Shown here: one piece after another, positions 1 through 7,190 of the stretch
How positions within the stretch are numbered: the stretch's first letter is position 1
How the letters are laid out: each line of letters opens with the position of its first letter
Assembly: GCA_937925595.1 (NCBI GenBank)
Contig: CALALQ010000483.1
Span: 1 to 11,656, forward strand
From: an uncultured Demequina sp.
Lineage (GTDB): Bacteria; Actinomycetota; Actinomycetes; Actinomycetales; Demequinaceae
Direction of reading: 5' to 3'
Length of the DNA stretch: 11,656 bases
Notes under the pieces: generated by a model
The model's input: only the letters and a program-made list of their open reading frames with translations
Database searches by the model: none
What the model was told of the DNA's origin: nothing
Position numbers and translations under genes: made by a program

Positions 1-1089
1 CCGACGGTCATCATCGACCCGAAGGGCGGGTCTGACCTGCGTGCCGCGTTCATGGACATCCCCGGGTTCCGTGTCGTGGACTTCGCCGACCTCATCAACA
101 GTGACGGTGGTCTGGACCCGCTGACGTTCTACCCGACCCCGATGGAGGGTGTGACCCTCGCGTCGGAGTCCATCTTCAACGTCAACCCGTGGGGTTCCGA
201 TGACCGCCGCAAGTTCGAGCCGATCGTCGCGAACGCGATCCGTGAGGGCGTGGAGCTCGGCGCGAAGGTGACCGGTCAGGCGCTGCTGCTGGCGTACCAG
301 GCGGGCCACATCCCCGCCGAGGTGCTCAAGCCCATCCTGGATGCCGCGAAGACGTCCGCGATGTTCCGCGCCACCATCGGGTTCGAGCCTCCCAAGGGTG
401 GCAGCACGCTCGCGTCGTCGAACTCGCTGACCCTGTTCATGCGAGGCAACGCGCCGCTGACCCTGCCGCCGCAGGGCCGAGAGATCCCGGAGGCGGAGAA
501 GTCCTCCGCGATGCGCCAGTCGGTGAACCTGCTCCGTCTGCTACTGCGCGGCTCCCTCGTCGCCCTGCAGGGCCGTGGCGGTGTCATCCACATGGATGAG
601 GCGTGGACCATCGAGCGTGCCGCCCCGACGGAGCTCGAGGAGACCGGCCGTCTCGCCCGTTCGATGCAGGTGCTCCCCATCCTGTACACGCAGACCCCGA
701 CCGGCCCGCTGAACCTGGGACTCAAGGGCTACTTCTCCCGAGGCCTCATCGGCCACATCGCCGACCAGGACCAGGCCGCCGCCGGTCTCGAACTGTTCGG
801 CGCTGCCCGCCAGGAGACCCATCAGCGTGTCATCGCCCCGGACACCCTCGCCGGCGACCAGGGCGCGAACTGGAACTCGCTGAAGGCGCTGTGGACGAAC
901 CGTGACCACAACGGCAAGCGGAAGCTGCTGCGCGGGTCGGAGTTCTACTACGGCGACCTGAAGCAGCGGTTCGCGGCGGTGACCGTCACGATGCCGGAGG
1001 ACTTCCTCAAGCAGGCGTCGACGACGCCGGAGGAGGTCGCAGCCCGGCTCGCCGCGCAGCGTCAGGCGCCGAACCCGGCGCTGCCGTAA
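1..1089 (+). CDS. VirB4/TraC-type secretion ATPase, C-terminal part (5' end outside window)
   Basis: The frame is open from base 1, so the gene starts upstream; 362 codons and the TAA stop are visible. Seen in the fragment: the strand after a P-loop, VIIDPKGGSD (fragment residues 3-12), a Walker B GGVIHMDEAW (193-202), and a sensor-like VLPILYTQTPTG (224-235). The DPKG strand, the DEAW box and the following TQ are typical of VirB4/TraC/AAA_10 ATPases, which drive type IV secretion (conjugation) channels at the inner face of the membrane. The Walker A itself must lie just upstream of the window. The C-terminus ends in an Ala/Pro-rich tail. A hairpin terminator follows 11 bases after the stop, so the gene is probably last in its operon. 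A VirD4-type coupling ATPase is the main alternative; the DEAW box favours VirB4. The family is fairly sure, the exact subfamily is not. Confidence 0.82.
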   Translation, partial: PTVIIDPKGGSDLRAAFMDIPGFRVVDFADLINSDGGLDPLTFYPTPMEGVTLASESIFNVNPWGSDDRRKFEPIVANAIREGVELGAKVTGQALLLAYQAGHIPAEVLKPILDAAKTSAMFRATIGFEPPKGGSTLASSNSLTLFMRGNAPLTLPPQGREIPEAEKSSAMRQSVNLLRLLLRGSLVALQGRGGVIHMDEAWTIERAAPTELEETGRLARSMQVLPILYTQTPTGPLNLGLKGYFSRGLIGHIADQDQAAAGLELFGAARQETHQRVIAPDTLAGDQGANWNSLKALWTNRDHNGKRKLLRGSEFYYGDLKQRFAAVTVTMPEDFLKQASTTPEEVAARLAAQRQAPNPALP

Positions 1090-1100
1090 CCGGGAGTGAA

Positions 1101-1130
1101 GGCCGGTGGGGATGTCCCCACCGGCCTTTC
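1101..1130 (+). terminator. Rho-independent terminator after the VirB4-like gene
   Basis: A perfect inverted repeat has arms GGCCGGTGGGGA (1101-1112) and TCCCCACCGGCC (1115-1126), followed by TTTCTCG. The stem is very stable and the T-run short, as is common in GC-rich actinobacteria. It separates the VirB4-like gene from the 548-aa gene. Confidence 0.85.
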
Positions 1131-1158
1131 TCGTACCCCGGGGAAACCGCTGTCTATG

Positions 1159-1213
1159 TGACCTGGTCGCGACTTTTCTCGCCGCCGCCTCTGACCTGGG
1201 GTTTCTTCGCCGG
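1159..1213 (+). promoter_or_regulatory. Duplicated sequence upstream of the 548-aa gene, possible operator
   Basis: TGACCTGG occurs at 1159-1166 and 1192-1199, exactly 33 bp apart (about three helical turns). Each copy is followed by a similar pyrimidine-rich stretch, TTTTCTCGCCG after the first and TTTCTTCGCCG after the second. It lies between a terminator and the 1265 start, so a regulatory role is plausible. I could not assign convincing -35 and -10 boxes. Confidence 0.35.
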
Positions 1214-1248
1214 CTGAGTCTCTGACGGCATCTCACTTTTTGGTCCAG

Positions 1249-1257
1249 CGCGCATAG
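1249..1257 (+). promoter_or_regulatory. Start-linked motif CGCGCATAG, copy 1
   Basis: CGCGCATAG is followed by seven bases (AGCGCCC) and the ATG at 1265. No Shine-Dalgarno sequence is present. The same 9-mer precedes the genes at 9401, 9728 and 10389. Confidence 0.6.
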
Positions 1258-1264
1258 AGCGCCC

Positions 1265-2911
1265 ATGGACACCAACACCGCCACCCACCCCACCCGACAG
1301 GTTTCGGATGCCGCCGCGCACATGAGCGGCATGAACAACACCTCCATGTCGGCGATCGCTGCCGACGCCCTGCGCAAGGCCACCGTCTCCCCCAACTACG
1401 ACGCCACGCACCAGGCTGTCAACGAAGCGGCCCGCCGCATCGCCCAGATCGGTCTGGAACTGTCCGGCGGCCGTTCCACCTACTCGTGGGAGGGCAACGG
1501 CATCCGCCTGACGTACACCGGTGACACCACCGACGTGAACGGTGACTTCGCCTACGGCCCCACTGTCCGTGAGTACCTCGTCGACGGTGAGTACAAGACG
1601 ACCGCCCCCGTCCGCTCCCAGTCGGGCACGGGCCTGCTGAACCTGGCCCTGGACCACGTCACCGGCTGCACCGACCCGGTCGTCGAAGCCAAGCGCCTCA
1701 TCGCGTGGCTGCTGTTGGACCCGTCGCTCGAACTGGTCGAGTACGTCATCCGCACCACGACGCAGTGGCAGGGCATGAACCGTGAGACGCAGGGCAAGAA
1801 GATGGCCCTGAACATCCGCCTGCACGAGATCATCGAGCAGAAGTGCCTGGAGAACCCCGGCGCCGGCCTGGACCTGCGCGACATCGCCGAGAACGGCACG
1901 AACGTCGTCGGGTACATGGTGAAGACCCTCGACGGGTGCGTCCGCCCCATCATGAACCGCATCAAGGAGAATGAGGACAAGGCTGTCACCACCCTCGACG
2001 CGGCCGCTGACGACGACAGCGCGTACCGCACCCAGGTCGCTGACGTCCCGACCGAGAGCCAGCCCCGTTCGGCTGAGTCCACGGTCATCGACGGTGCCGA
2101 CGACCGCCGCGCGATGATGCTGTACGAGAAGGCGAAGGCTGAGGAGGAGGCTGTCGCCGCCGCGAAGGCCGCCAACCGCGCCGCTGTCGAGGCCGGCCAG
2201 TCCAAGCCCCATGTCGTCCGTTCCCGCAAGAACTCCGAGAAGGCCGCGATGGTGTCCCGCACCTTCCTTGAGCAGCTGGGTCTGCCGGCGCTGAACATGC
2301 CCGACAACGCCACCCGTGAGGCGATGCTCGCAGAGCTGGCTGCGGAGGAGGCCGTCTACCAGGCGAAGGTCGCCGAAGCTGAAAAGGAGGCAGCGGAACT
2401 GTCGGCGAAGCTGTCGGAGGAGACCGGCAAGAAGTACAAGGTGAAGGCTGACCTCCCCGCGCGTGAGGGTGTCGCATTCCACTCGTTCATGGCGTGGCAC
2501 AAGCTGGTCAACCGCGAGGACTACCCCGTCGAGGTGCCTGACGAGTGGCTGGGCCTGTGGGAGAACTTCTCCGCTGACGACACCGAGCTGATGCTGTCGC
2601 GCGTCGCGACCCGCTCTGAGCGTGTCGCCCGCATCGTGGAGGGTCTGCTGCCGGCCCCTGAGCCGATGAACTCCGCCACAAAGAAGCGTGTCCGCGACAT
2701 GATGCGCCGTCTCGCTGACGACGACGAGCTCAACGCCCTGGTCAACGCCGCCATCACCGCCTACGACGGCATGATGCAGGGCGCTGACCCGGCCAAGTGG
2801 GAAGCGGCCGCACAGATGGTCTGCTCGCACAAGGCCGCCCCCGCGAACATCACCGACGCGAAGGCTCTCGCCGCCGCGTTCGACGAGTTCGCTGCTGCCC
2901 TGGTCTACTGA
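1265..2911 (+). CDS. Hypothetical 548-aa alpha-helical protein
   Basis: I do not recognise a family. ATG 1265 is chosen because it sits 7 bases after the CGCGCATAG start-linked motif. The N-terminal third is mixed, with a probable beta-rich stretch around residues 75-120. The middle (about 140-240) looks helical and includes GLDLRDIAENG, weakly like a helix-turn-helix. Ala/Glu/Lys-rich, coiled-coil-like segments lie around 285-310 and 359-390, and a compact helical C-terminus follows. There is no signal peptide or membrane segment, so it is probably cytoplasmic. The gene stands alone between a strong terminator and two tandem hairpins, with a duplicated sequence in its upstream region; this suggests independent regulation and perhaps high expression. 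An architectural or DNA-binding role is possible but not shown. Confidence 0.85.
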   Translation: MDTNTATHPTRQVSDAAAHMSGMNNTSMSAIAADALRKATVSPNYDATHQAVNEAARRIAQIGLELSGGRSTYSWEGNGIRLTYTGDTTDVNGDFAYGPTVREYLVDGEYKTTAPVRSQSGTGLLNLALDHVTGCTDPVVEAKRLIAWLLLDPSLELVEYVIRTTTQWQGMNRETQGKKMALNIRLHEIIEQKCLENPGAGLDLRDIAENGTNVVGYMVKTLDGCVRPIMNRIKENEDKAVTTLDAAADDDSAYRTQVADVPTESQPRSAESTVIDGADDRRAMMLYEKAKAEEEAVAAAKAANRAAVEAGQSKPHVVRSRKNSEKAAMVSRTFLEQLGLPALNMPDNATREAMLAELAAEEAVYQAKVAEAEKEAAELSAKLSEETGKKYKVKADLPAREGVAFHSFMAWHKLVNREDYPVEVPDEWLGLWENFSADDTELMLSRVATRSERVARIVEGLLPAPEPMNSATKKRVRDMMRRLADDDELNALVNAAITAYDGMMQGADPAKWEAAAQMVCSHKAAPANITDAKALAAAFDEFAAALVY

Positions 2912-2920
2912 CCGCCGCCT

Positions 2921-2952
2921 TCATCACCCGCCGGTGTCCAACCGGGTGATGA
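2921..2952 (+). terminator. First of two tandem hairpins after the 548-aa gene
   Basis: Perfect 10-bp arms TCATCACCCG (2921-2930) and CGGGTGATGA (2943-2952) enclose a 12-nt loop, starting 9 bases after the stop codon. There is no T-run, so it may protect the mRNA 3' end or act together with the next hairpin. Confidence 0.55.
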
Positions 2953-2954
2953 GC

Positions 2955-2995
2955 AGAACGCCCCGCCCCGTGTCCATGGCGGGGCGTTCTGTGTT
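2955..2995. terminator. Second tandem hairpin, strong terminator
   Basis: Perfect 13-bp arms AGAACGCCCCGCC (2955-2967) and GGCGGGGCGTTCT (2978-2990) enclose a 10-nt loop and are followed by GTGTTG. The base of the stem carries AGAA on one side and TTCT on the other, so it could act on both strands. It ends one base before the start-linked element of the 3014 gene. Confidence 0.75.
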
Positions 2996-3019
2996 GCCGC
3001 GTACATGATGTTCATGACA
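2996..3019 (+). promoter_or_regulatory. Start-linked element GCCGCGTACATG, copy A
   Basis: The 12-mer at 2996-3007 lies six bases before the ATG at 3014 and replaces a Shine-Dalgarno sequence. The same 12-mer, with identical spacing, precedes 4772 and 5584. Conservation runs into the start codon as TCATG(A/G)CA. Confidence 0.65.
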
Positions 3020-3889
3020 GAGCCGAACCGTGGGCGGACCACCGCCAAGTCGAACCGCACGTCTTTCGCCCCGCAGTTCCGTCGTGACGCGGAGGACGGT
3101 GTCCTCAACACGGACACCGCCGCGGTGCAGTGGACCCCCGAGATGACGGGCGTTGTCATCGCGTCGGAGACCAACCCGTGGCTTCAGGTGAACGGTGAGC
3201 CTGTGGACCTGACCGGGATGATGCTCGAAGGCAACCACGACTGCGATTGCTACCAGTTCTCCGGCGCCCAGCTCGGCATGGACAGCGAGACCGGCATCCA
3301 ACGGTGCGACACCTGCCTGCGCTTCGACGGTGACCTGGAAGCTGCCGCCGCTGTCGCCGAGGCGCTCACCGAGATGACCGGCAAGGAGCACACCGTCTGG
3401 TTCGAGCCGGAGACCCCCGCCACGGATCTCCCCCAGTTCGTGTGGGACGGCGACTACAACAACCGTGAGCAGGTCCGCCCGTACATGGAGAAGTTCCTCG
3501 CGGAGTACGACCGCATCGTCGCGGCCGGGAAGTACCCGTACAACGACAGCTTCAAGGGGCTCATCCCCGAGATCGCCGGCGACCGCGAGGACACGGCCAT
3601 CTACATGCTGCAGAACCTCCGCGACATCGACGAGGACGACCGCAAGCTCGAAGCGTTCCTCGCCGAAGGCGCCGTCCCCCTCGACCAGGTCCAGGTGGAG
3701 GGCATGAAGTCCGTCCGCGGCGACCTCGCTGCCAAGGGCTGGTACGTCGGCGGCACCGGCTGGAAGGTGATCCGTGACGTGCGCCTGTCCAAGCACAACG
3801 GCCGAGTCATGTACACCCCTAAGGGCCGCCAGAACCTGTGGGAGATGCCCGCACGGGAGATGTACTTCATCGTGAAGGCCGGCCGATGA
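3014..3889 (+). CDS. Hypothetical 291-aa protein with possible zinc-binding cysteines
   Basis: Family not recognised. In-frame ATGs exist at 3005, 3008 and 3014; 3014 is chosen by the shared spacing from the GCCGCGTACATG element (see 4772 and 5584), though 3005 is also conserved in position. Seen: a basic N-terminus with TTAKSNRTSFAP (residues 9-20), which reappears at the C-terminus of the next protein. Cysteines C77-x-C79 and C98-x2-C101 could hold a zinc ion. An acidic helical middle follows, and the C-terminal third (about 225-291) looks like a small mixed domain. There is no membrane segment. The gene is first of a four-gene set and overlaps the next by 4 bp (ATGA), so the two are probably translationally coupled. 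The product is likely cytoplasmic; its role is unknown. Confidence 0.85.
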   Translation: MTEPNRGRTTAKSNRTSFAPQFRRDAEDGVLNTDTAAVQWTPEMTGVVIASETNPWLQVNGEPVDLTGMMLEGNHDCDCYQFSGAQLGMDSETGIQRCDTCLRFDGDLEAAAAVAEALTEMTGKEHTVWFEPETPATDLPQFVWDGDYNNREQVRPYMEKFLAEYDRIVAAGKYPYNDSFKGLIPEIAGDREDTAIYMLQNLRDIDEDDRKLEAFLAEGAVPLDQVQVEGMKSVRGDLAAKGWYVGGTGWKVIRDVRLSKHNGRVMYTPKGRQNLWEMPAREMYFIVKAGR

Positions 3890-4752
3890 GCTTCCACCGC
3901 GAGAACGTCACCTGGCAGTCCGAGGACGGGACCTGGTCGCTCGGGTTCTTCGAGGTGTACAGCTACGACAGCGGCGATGACGACTACGACCCGGAATGGG
4001 ACGTCGACTACGACTACGACAGCTTCCAGTGGGTGAGCACCGGCCACCCCACCCGCGAGGCCGCGGGCGCCGCGTGGGACGGCTCCAACCCGGGCGGCAC
4101 CACCGTTTGCCCCTGGGACCGCATAGAGGGGGACAACGAGAAGTACGACGACATGGCCGCGAAGCTGTGGGCGGAGTCTGGTCCGCAGCGTGAACGGTAC
4201 AGCTGGGAGCGGACCGGGCCTGTCAGCGGCACCCCGAAGCGTCGCGTCCCCCGCTACCTGGCACGTGATGTCGCAGAGGCACTGCTGGGGGACGCATCCT
4301 TCAAGCTTCAGGGTTACTCGAACATCCCGAAGGGCGTGACGGCGGAGACCGCAGAGCTCCGCTCCCGCCTCCCTGAGCTGTCCGCCAGTGAGCGCGCCGC
4401 CGTCGTCGATGAGCTCGAACGCGGTGTGAAGCGGGTCGAGGAGGAGATCGACGCGTACCGCACTCGCGCGAACTCCCGGCGCGGTGTGTACGCTCGCGGT
4501 GCGATCACCTTCGGGCCCTCCGTCACCGACATCGCGGACCGCATCGGCTACGCCAGGGACCGAATCGCGACCCTCACTGCCCTCACGGACGCGGCCACGG
4601 TCGCAGCCCCGCCCGCGGCTGCGAAGGTGAAGACGACCGCGACTCGGAAAGCCCCGGCAGGCAAGCAGCCGGTGGGGAAGACCACGCCGGCGTCGAACCG
4701 GACCTCGTTCAAGCCCCGTGAGCGCGGCGCCCCTGACGTGGATCTCGGGTGA
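3886..4752 (+). CDS. Hypothetical 288-aa accessory protein with acidic N-terminal domain
   Basis: ATG 3886 overlaps the preceding TGA (ATGA), giving translational coupling; this start is preferred over an in-frame ATG 48 bp upstream inside the previous gene. The N-terminal domain (about 1-75) is rich in aromatic and acidic residues, including DSGDDDYDPEWDVDYDYDSF, then WVSTGHPTREAA and SNPGGTTVCPW; it resembles hypothetical proteins I associate with actinobacterial mobile elements (recalled, not searched). Residues about 150-230 are helical, possibly coiled coil. The tail (about 240-288) is Ala/Lys/Pro-rich and basic, ending with TTPASNRTSFKP (266-277), nearly the same as the N-terminal peptide of the preceding protein. 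The function is unknown; the acidic head and basic tail suggest binding to protein or nucleic acid partners. Confidence 0.85.
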   Translation: MSFHRENVTWQSEDGTWSLGFFEVYSYDSGDDDYDPEWDVDYDYDSFQWVSTGHPTREAAGAAWDGSNPGGTTVCPWDRIEGDNEKYDDMAAKLWAESGPQRERYSWERTGPVSGTPKRRVPRYLARDVAEALLGDASFKLQGYSNIPKGVTAETAELRSRLPELSASERAAVVDELERGVKRVEEEIDAYRTRANSRRGVYARGAITFGPSVTDIADRIGYARDRIATLTALTDAATVAAPPAAAKVKTTATRKAPAGKQPVGKTTPASNRTSFKPRERGAPDVDLG

Positions 4753-4753
4753 T

Positions 4754-4771
4754 GCCGCGTACATGACATTC

Positions 4772-4777
<6 letters not shown>
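4754..4777 (+). promoter_or_regulatory. Start-linked element GCCGCGTACATG, copy B
   Basis: The 12-mer at 4754-4765 begins one base after the stop codon of the previous gene and ends six bases before ATG 4772. It is followed by ACATTC and ATGGCA, matching copies A and C in position. No Shine-Dalgarno sequence is present. Confidence 0.65.
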
Positions 4778-5563
<786 letters not shown>

Positions 5564-5565
5564 AA

Positions 5566-5589
5566 GCCGCGTACATGGTGGTCATGGCA
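5566..5589 (+). promoter_or_regulatory. Start-linked element GCCGCGTACATG, copy C
   Basis: The 12-mer at 5566-5577 begins two bases after the stop codon of the preceding gene and ends six bases before ATG 5584; GTGGTC then ATGGCA follow. It replaces a Shine-Dalgarno sequence. Confidence 0.65.
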
Positions 5590-6441
5590 CACAACGATGA
5601 CGAGCTCCGCCGCGTGCAGAGCGAGAACGCAAAGAACGCACCCCGACAGGGCGATGGCGCTGCGAACTCCGCATGGTTCGCGGAGCGCGCCCACACCGGC
5701 GTAGAGCAGGGTCTTCCTGCCGGTTATAACCGCATCGACGGACCGTACGAGCCGGGGCAGCCGGTTCGCGCGACCGTCGAGTACCACGAGTACGCGGACC
5801 AATACGACGAGGACCCGAAGATCATCACTCAGGACGTGGACGTCGCCGGGGTGCTCGACACACTCCCGCTCGAAGACGTGACCTACCTCATCGAAGACCA
5901 GTACGCAGACACGGACCGCATCGTCTACGCGCTGCAGTCGGCCGGCTCGCTCATCCACCCGGACATGCCCTTCGGCGTGCTTCAGCTCGACGAGGGCGAC
6001 CTCGAGGCGTACGAAGACTGGCGCAAGGTGAACAAGCGAACTGCCCCTATCGCCGACCGTGTCCGCCCGAACCCGATCGACCTGAAGGCCGTCATCGACG
6101 CCCGCAAGAAGGAGACCGCGCGGGTCGCCGCGCGTCTTGCCGCCGCCCGCGAGGAAGAGGAGGCCGCTGAGACTGCCGCCGTCAAGGCCATCGTCGGCGA
6201 CCAGATCCCCGAGCTCGCGTACCTCGTCCTCCACAAGGGTCACCCGAAGTACCAGCTCGAGCCGTTCCGGATGGTCAAGGGCCAGGACGGCGTGGAGAAG
6301 GAGGAGTGGATCGACCTCGGCCAGGACCGTGAGAACGAACTGTGGGCCAGCATCGTCGCTGTCGTCGGTGAGGACTCCCCTGTCCTCGGCGGCCGCGGCA
6401 CCGCGAACCTCATCGACTTCCGTGATGACGCCACCTCCTGA
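5584..6441 (+). CDS. Hypothetical 285-aa protein with coiled-coil-like middle
   Basis: Start 5584 is chosen by the spacing of the GCCGCGTACATG element; ATG 5575 inside that element is in frame and cannot be excluded. The N-terminus (DELRRVQSENAKNAPRQG, about residues 6-23) resembles that of the preceding protein, so the two may share a short interaction motif or an ancestor. Residues about 145-205 are charged and helical (ARKKETARVAARLAAAREEE and following), coiled-coil-like. The C-terminus (about 210-285) looks like a small mixed domain. There are no cysteines, signal peptide or membrane segment. It is the last gene before the hairpin terminator at 6457-6489. I do not recognise the family; the protein is probably cytoplasmic. 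Confidence 0.85.
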   Translation: MAHNDDELRRVQSENAKNAPRQGDGAANSAWFAERAHTGVEQGLPAGYNRIDGPYEPGQPVRATVEYHEYADQYDEDPKIITQDVDVAGVLDTLPLEDVTYLIEDQYADTDRIVYALQSAGSLIHPDMPFGVLQLDEGDLEAYEDWRKVNKRTAPIADRVRPNPIDLKAVIDARKKETARVAARLAAAREEEEAAETAAVKAIVGDQIPELAYLVLHKGHPKYQLEPFRMVKGQDGVEKEEWIDLGQDRENELWASIVAVVGEDSPVLGGRGTANLIDFRDDATS

Positions 6442-6444
6442 GCG

Positions 6445-6458
6445 TCGCCGCAGGGTAA
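6445..6458 (+). repeat. 14-bp intergenic repeat TCGCCGCAGGGTAA, copy 1
   Basis: It begins 4 bases after the stop of the 5584 gene and its last two bases enter the terminator stem. An exact copy lies at 7149-7162 and an 11-bp match (GCCGCAGGGTA) at 9548-9558. Confidence 0.55.
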
Positions 6459-6493
6459 GGGGCACACGGGTCCACCTCGTGTGCCCCTTCCCT
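6457..6493 (+). terminator. Rho-independent terminator after the 3014-6441 gene set
   Basis: Perfect 12-bp arms AAGGGGCACACG (6457-6468) and CGTGTGCCCCTT (6478-6489) enclose a 9-nt loop, followed by CCCTTT. It separates the four-gene set from the 6505 gene. Confidence 0.75.
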
Positions 6494-6495
6494 TT

Positions 6496-6499
6496 GGAG
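6496..6499 (+). promoter_or_regulatory. Shine-Dalgarno sequence that sets the 6505 start
   Basis: GGAG lies five bases before ATG 6505. It decides against the longer reading from GTG 6481, which would begin inside the terminator hairpin. Confidence 0.7.
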
Positions 6500-6504
6500 T
6501 CCCC

Positions 6505-7101
6505 ATGTCCTTCGACGCAGTCATCACCGCCGACCCCAGCGACGTCATCGACGCCGCCCACGAGAAGATGCGGCAGGAAGCCGCACCGCGCGGAGCGTCC
6601 CTCGCCGAACTCGTCGCACTGATGCACGAGCGCCGGTCCGTCGTGGACGCACAGTTCGCCCTCCACGTCCCCGAAGTGGACAACGCCCTGACAGCGCTGC
6701 GTCACCTGTCCGTGTACGCCTCGGACTACCGTGACTCCACCGACGAGATCCTGACAGGCCCGCTGGCGTTCCCCGCCGACGAGATCGGTGAAGCGTTCGA
6801 GCGGACCCGCGTCATCGCCGAGCGGCTCCTGGCCCGGGTCGCCATCTCCCGTCGGGCCGCGTGGAACGCCGAACGCTGGGTCGCGCACCGCATCATCTCC
6901 GACGCGTTCCCCGATGCCGCGACTGTCGACGTTGACAGCGTGGACCCGCTGTCGGTCACCGTCTTCGGCGTCATGGAAGACGTCCTCACCACCGGGGCTG
7001 AGGCAAAGCCCCTCATCGAACGTCTGGTCGCCGCTCTCGGCGACGAGGACACCGTCGTCAACGCCATCCACGGCTCCGGCAACGTCGTCGCCCGCGCATA
7101 G
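6505..7101 (+). CDS. Hypothetical 198-aa helical protein
   Basis: ATG 6505 has a GGAG five bases upstream, and the preceding 60 bases are a terminator, so the shorter frame is preferred. The protein is predicted mostly helical and cytoplasmic, with a charged stretch at about 85-130 (EIGEAFERTRVIAERLLARV then SRRAAWNAERWVAHR). It has no cysteines, membrane segments or recognised motifs. The gene ends in Ala-Arg-Ala-TAG, and these last bases form a CGCGCATAG motif like those that precede other genes here. It is followed by an 89-base gap and then the FtsK-like gene, with which it may be transcribed. The function is unknown. Confidence 0.8.
   Translation: MSFDAVITADPSDVIDAAHEKMRQEAAPRGASLAELVALMHERRSVVDAQFALHVPEVDNALTALRHLSVYASDYRDSTDEILTGPLAFPADEIGEAFERTRVIAERLLARVAISRRAAWNAERWVAHRIISDAFPDAATVDVDSVDPLSVTVFGVMEDVLTTGAEAKPLIERLVAALGDEDTVVNAIHGSGNVVARA
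7093..7101 (+). promoter_or_regulatory. CGCGCATAG motif overlapping a stop codon, copy 2
   Basis: The 9-mer includes the TAG stop of the 6505 gene. Unlike the other four copies it is not followed within 10 bases by an obvious start codon; the next GTG is at 7134. Confidence 0.4.
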
Positions 7102-7148
7102 GACAGAGACCTCGCCCGGCCCGGCCGTAGGGGGTGAGCACACCCGAT

Positions 7149-7162
7149 TCGCCGCAGGGTAA
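7149..7162 (+). repeat. 14-bp intergenic repeat TCGCCGCAGGGTAA, copy 2
   Basis: This is an exact copy of 6445-6458, between the 6505 gene and the FtsK-like gene. TCGCCG (7149-7154) can pair with CGGTGA (7164-7169, one G-U pair) to leave CAGGGTAAC in a loop. Confidence 0.5.
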
Positions 7163-7171
7163 CCGGTGACC

Positions 7172-7178
7172 GGAAGGA
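7172..7178 (+). promoter_or_regulatory. Shine-Dalgarno sequence for the FtsK-like gene
   Basis: GGAAGGA lies 12 bases before ATG 7191, slightly farther than usual. It is the only purine-rich candidate. Confidence 0.55.
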
Positions 7179-7190
7179 TCCCCACACCTC

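Noticed and set aside
1853..1920. Helix-turn-helix or sigma-factor-like region in the 548-aa protein
   Set aside because: The resemblance (GLDLRDIAENG) is too weak and lacks the surrounding pattern of a known DNA-binding family.
1154..2830. 558-aa open frame on the minus strand opposite the 548-aa gene
   Set aside because: It is Val/Gly/Arg-rich low-complexity sequence, as expected from the antisense frame of a GC-rich gene, and it runs into the upstream gap with no start signal.
4119..4126. CCGCATAG inside the 3886 gene
   Set aside because: It lacks the full CGCGCATAG and is not followed by a plausible start codon; likely chance.
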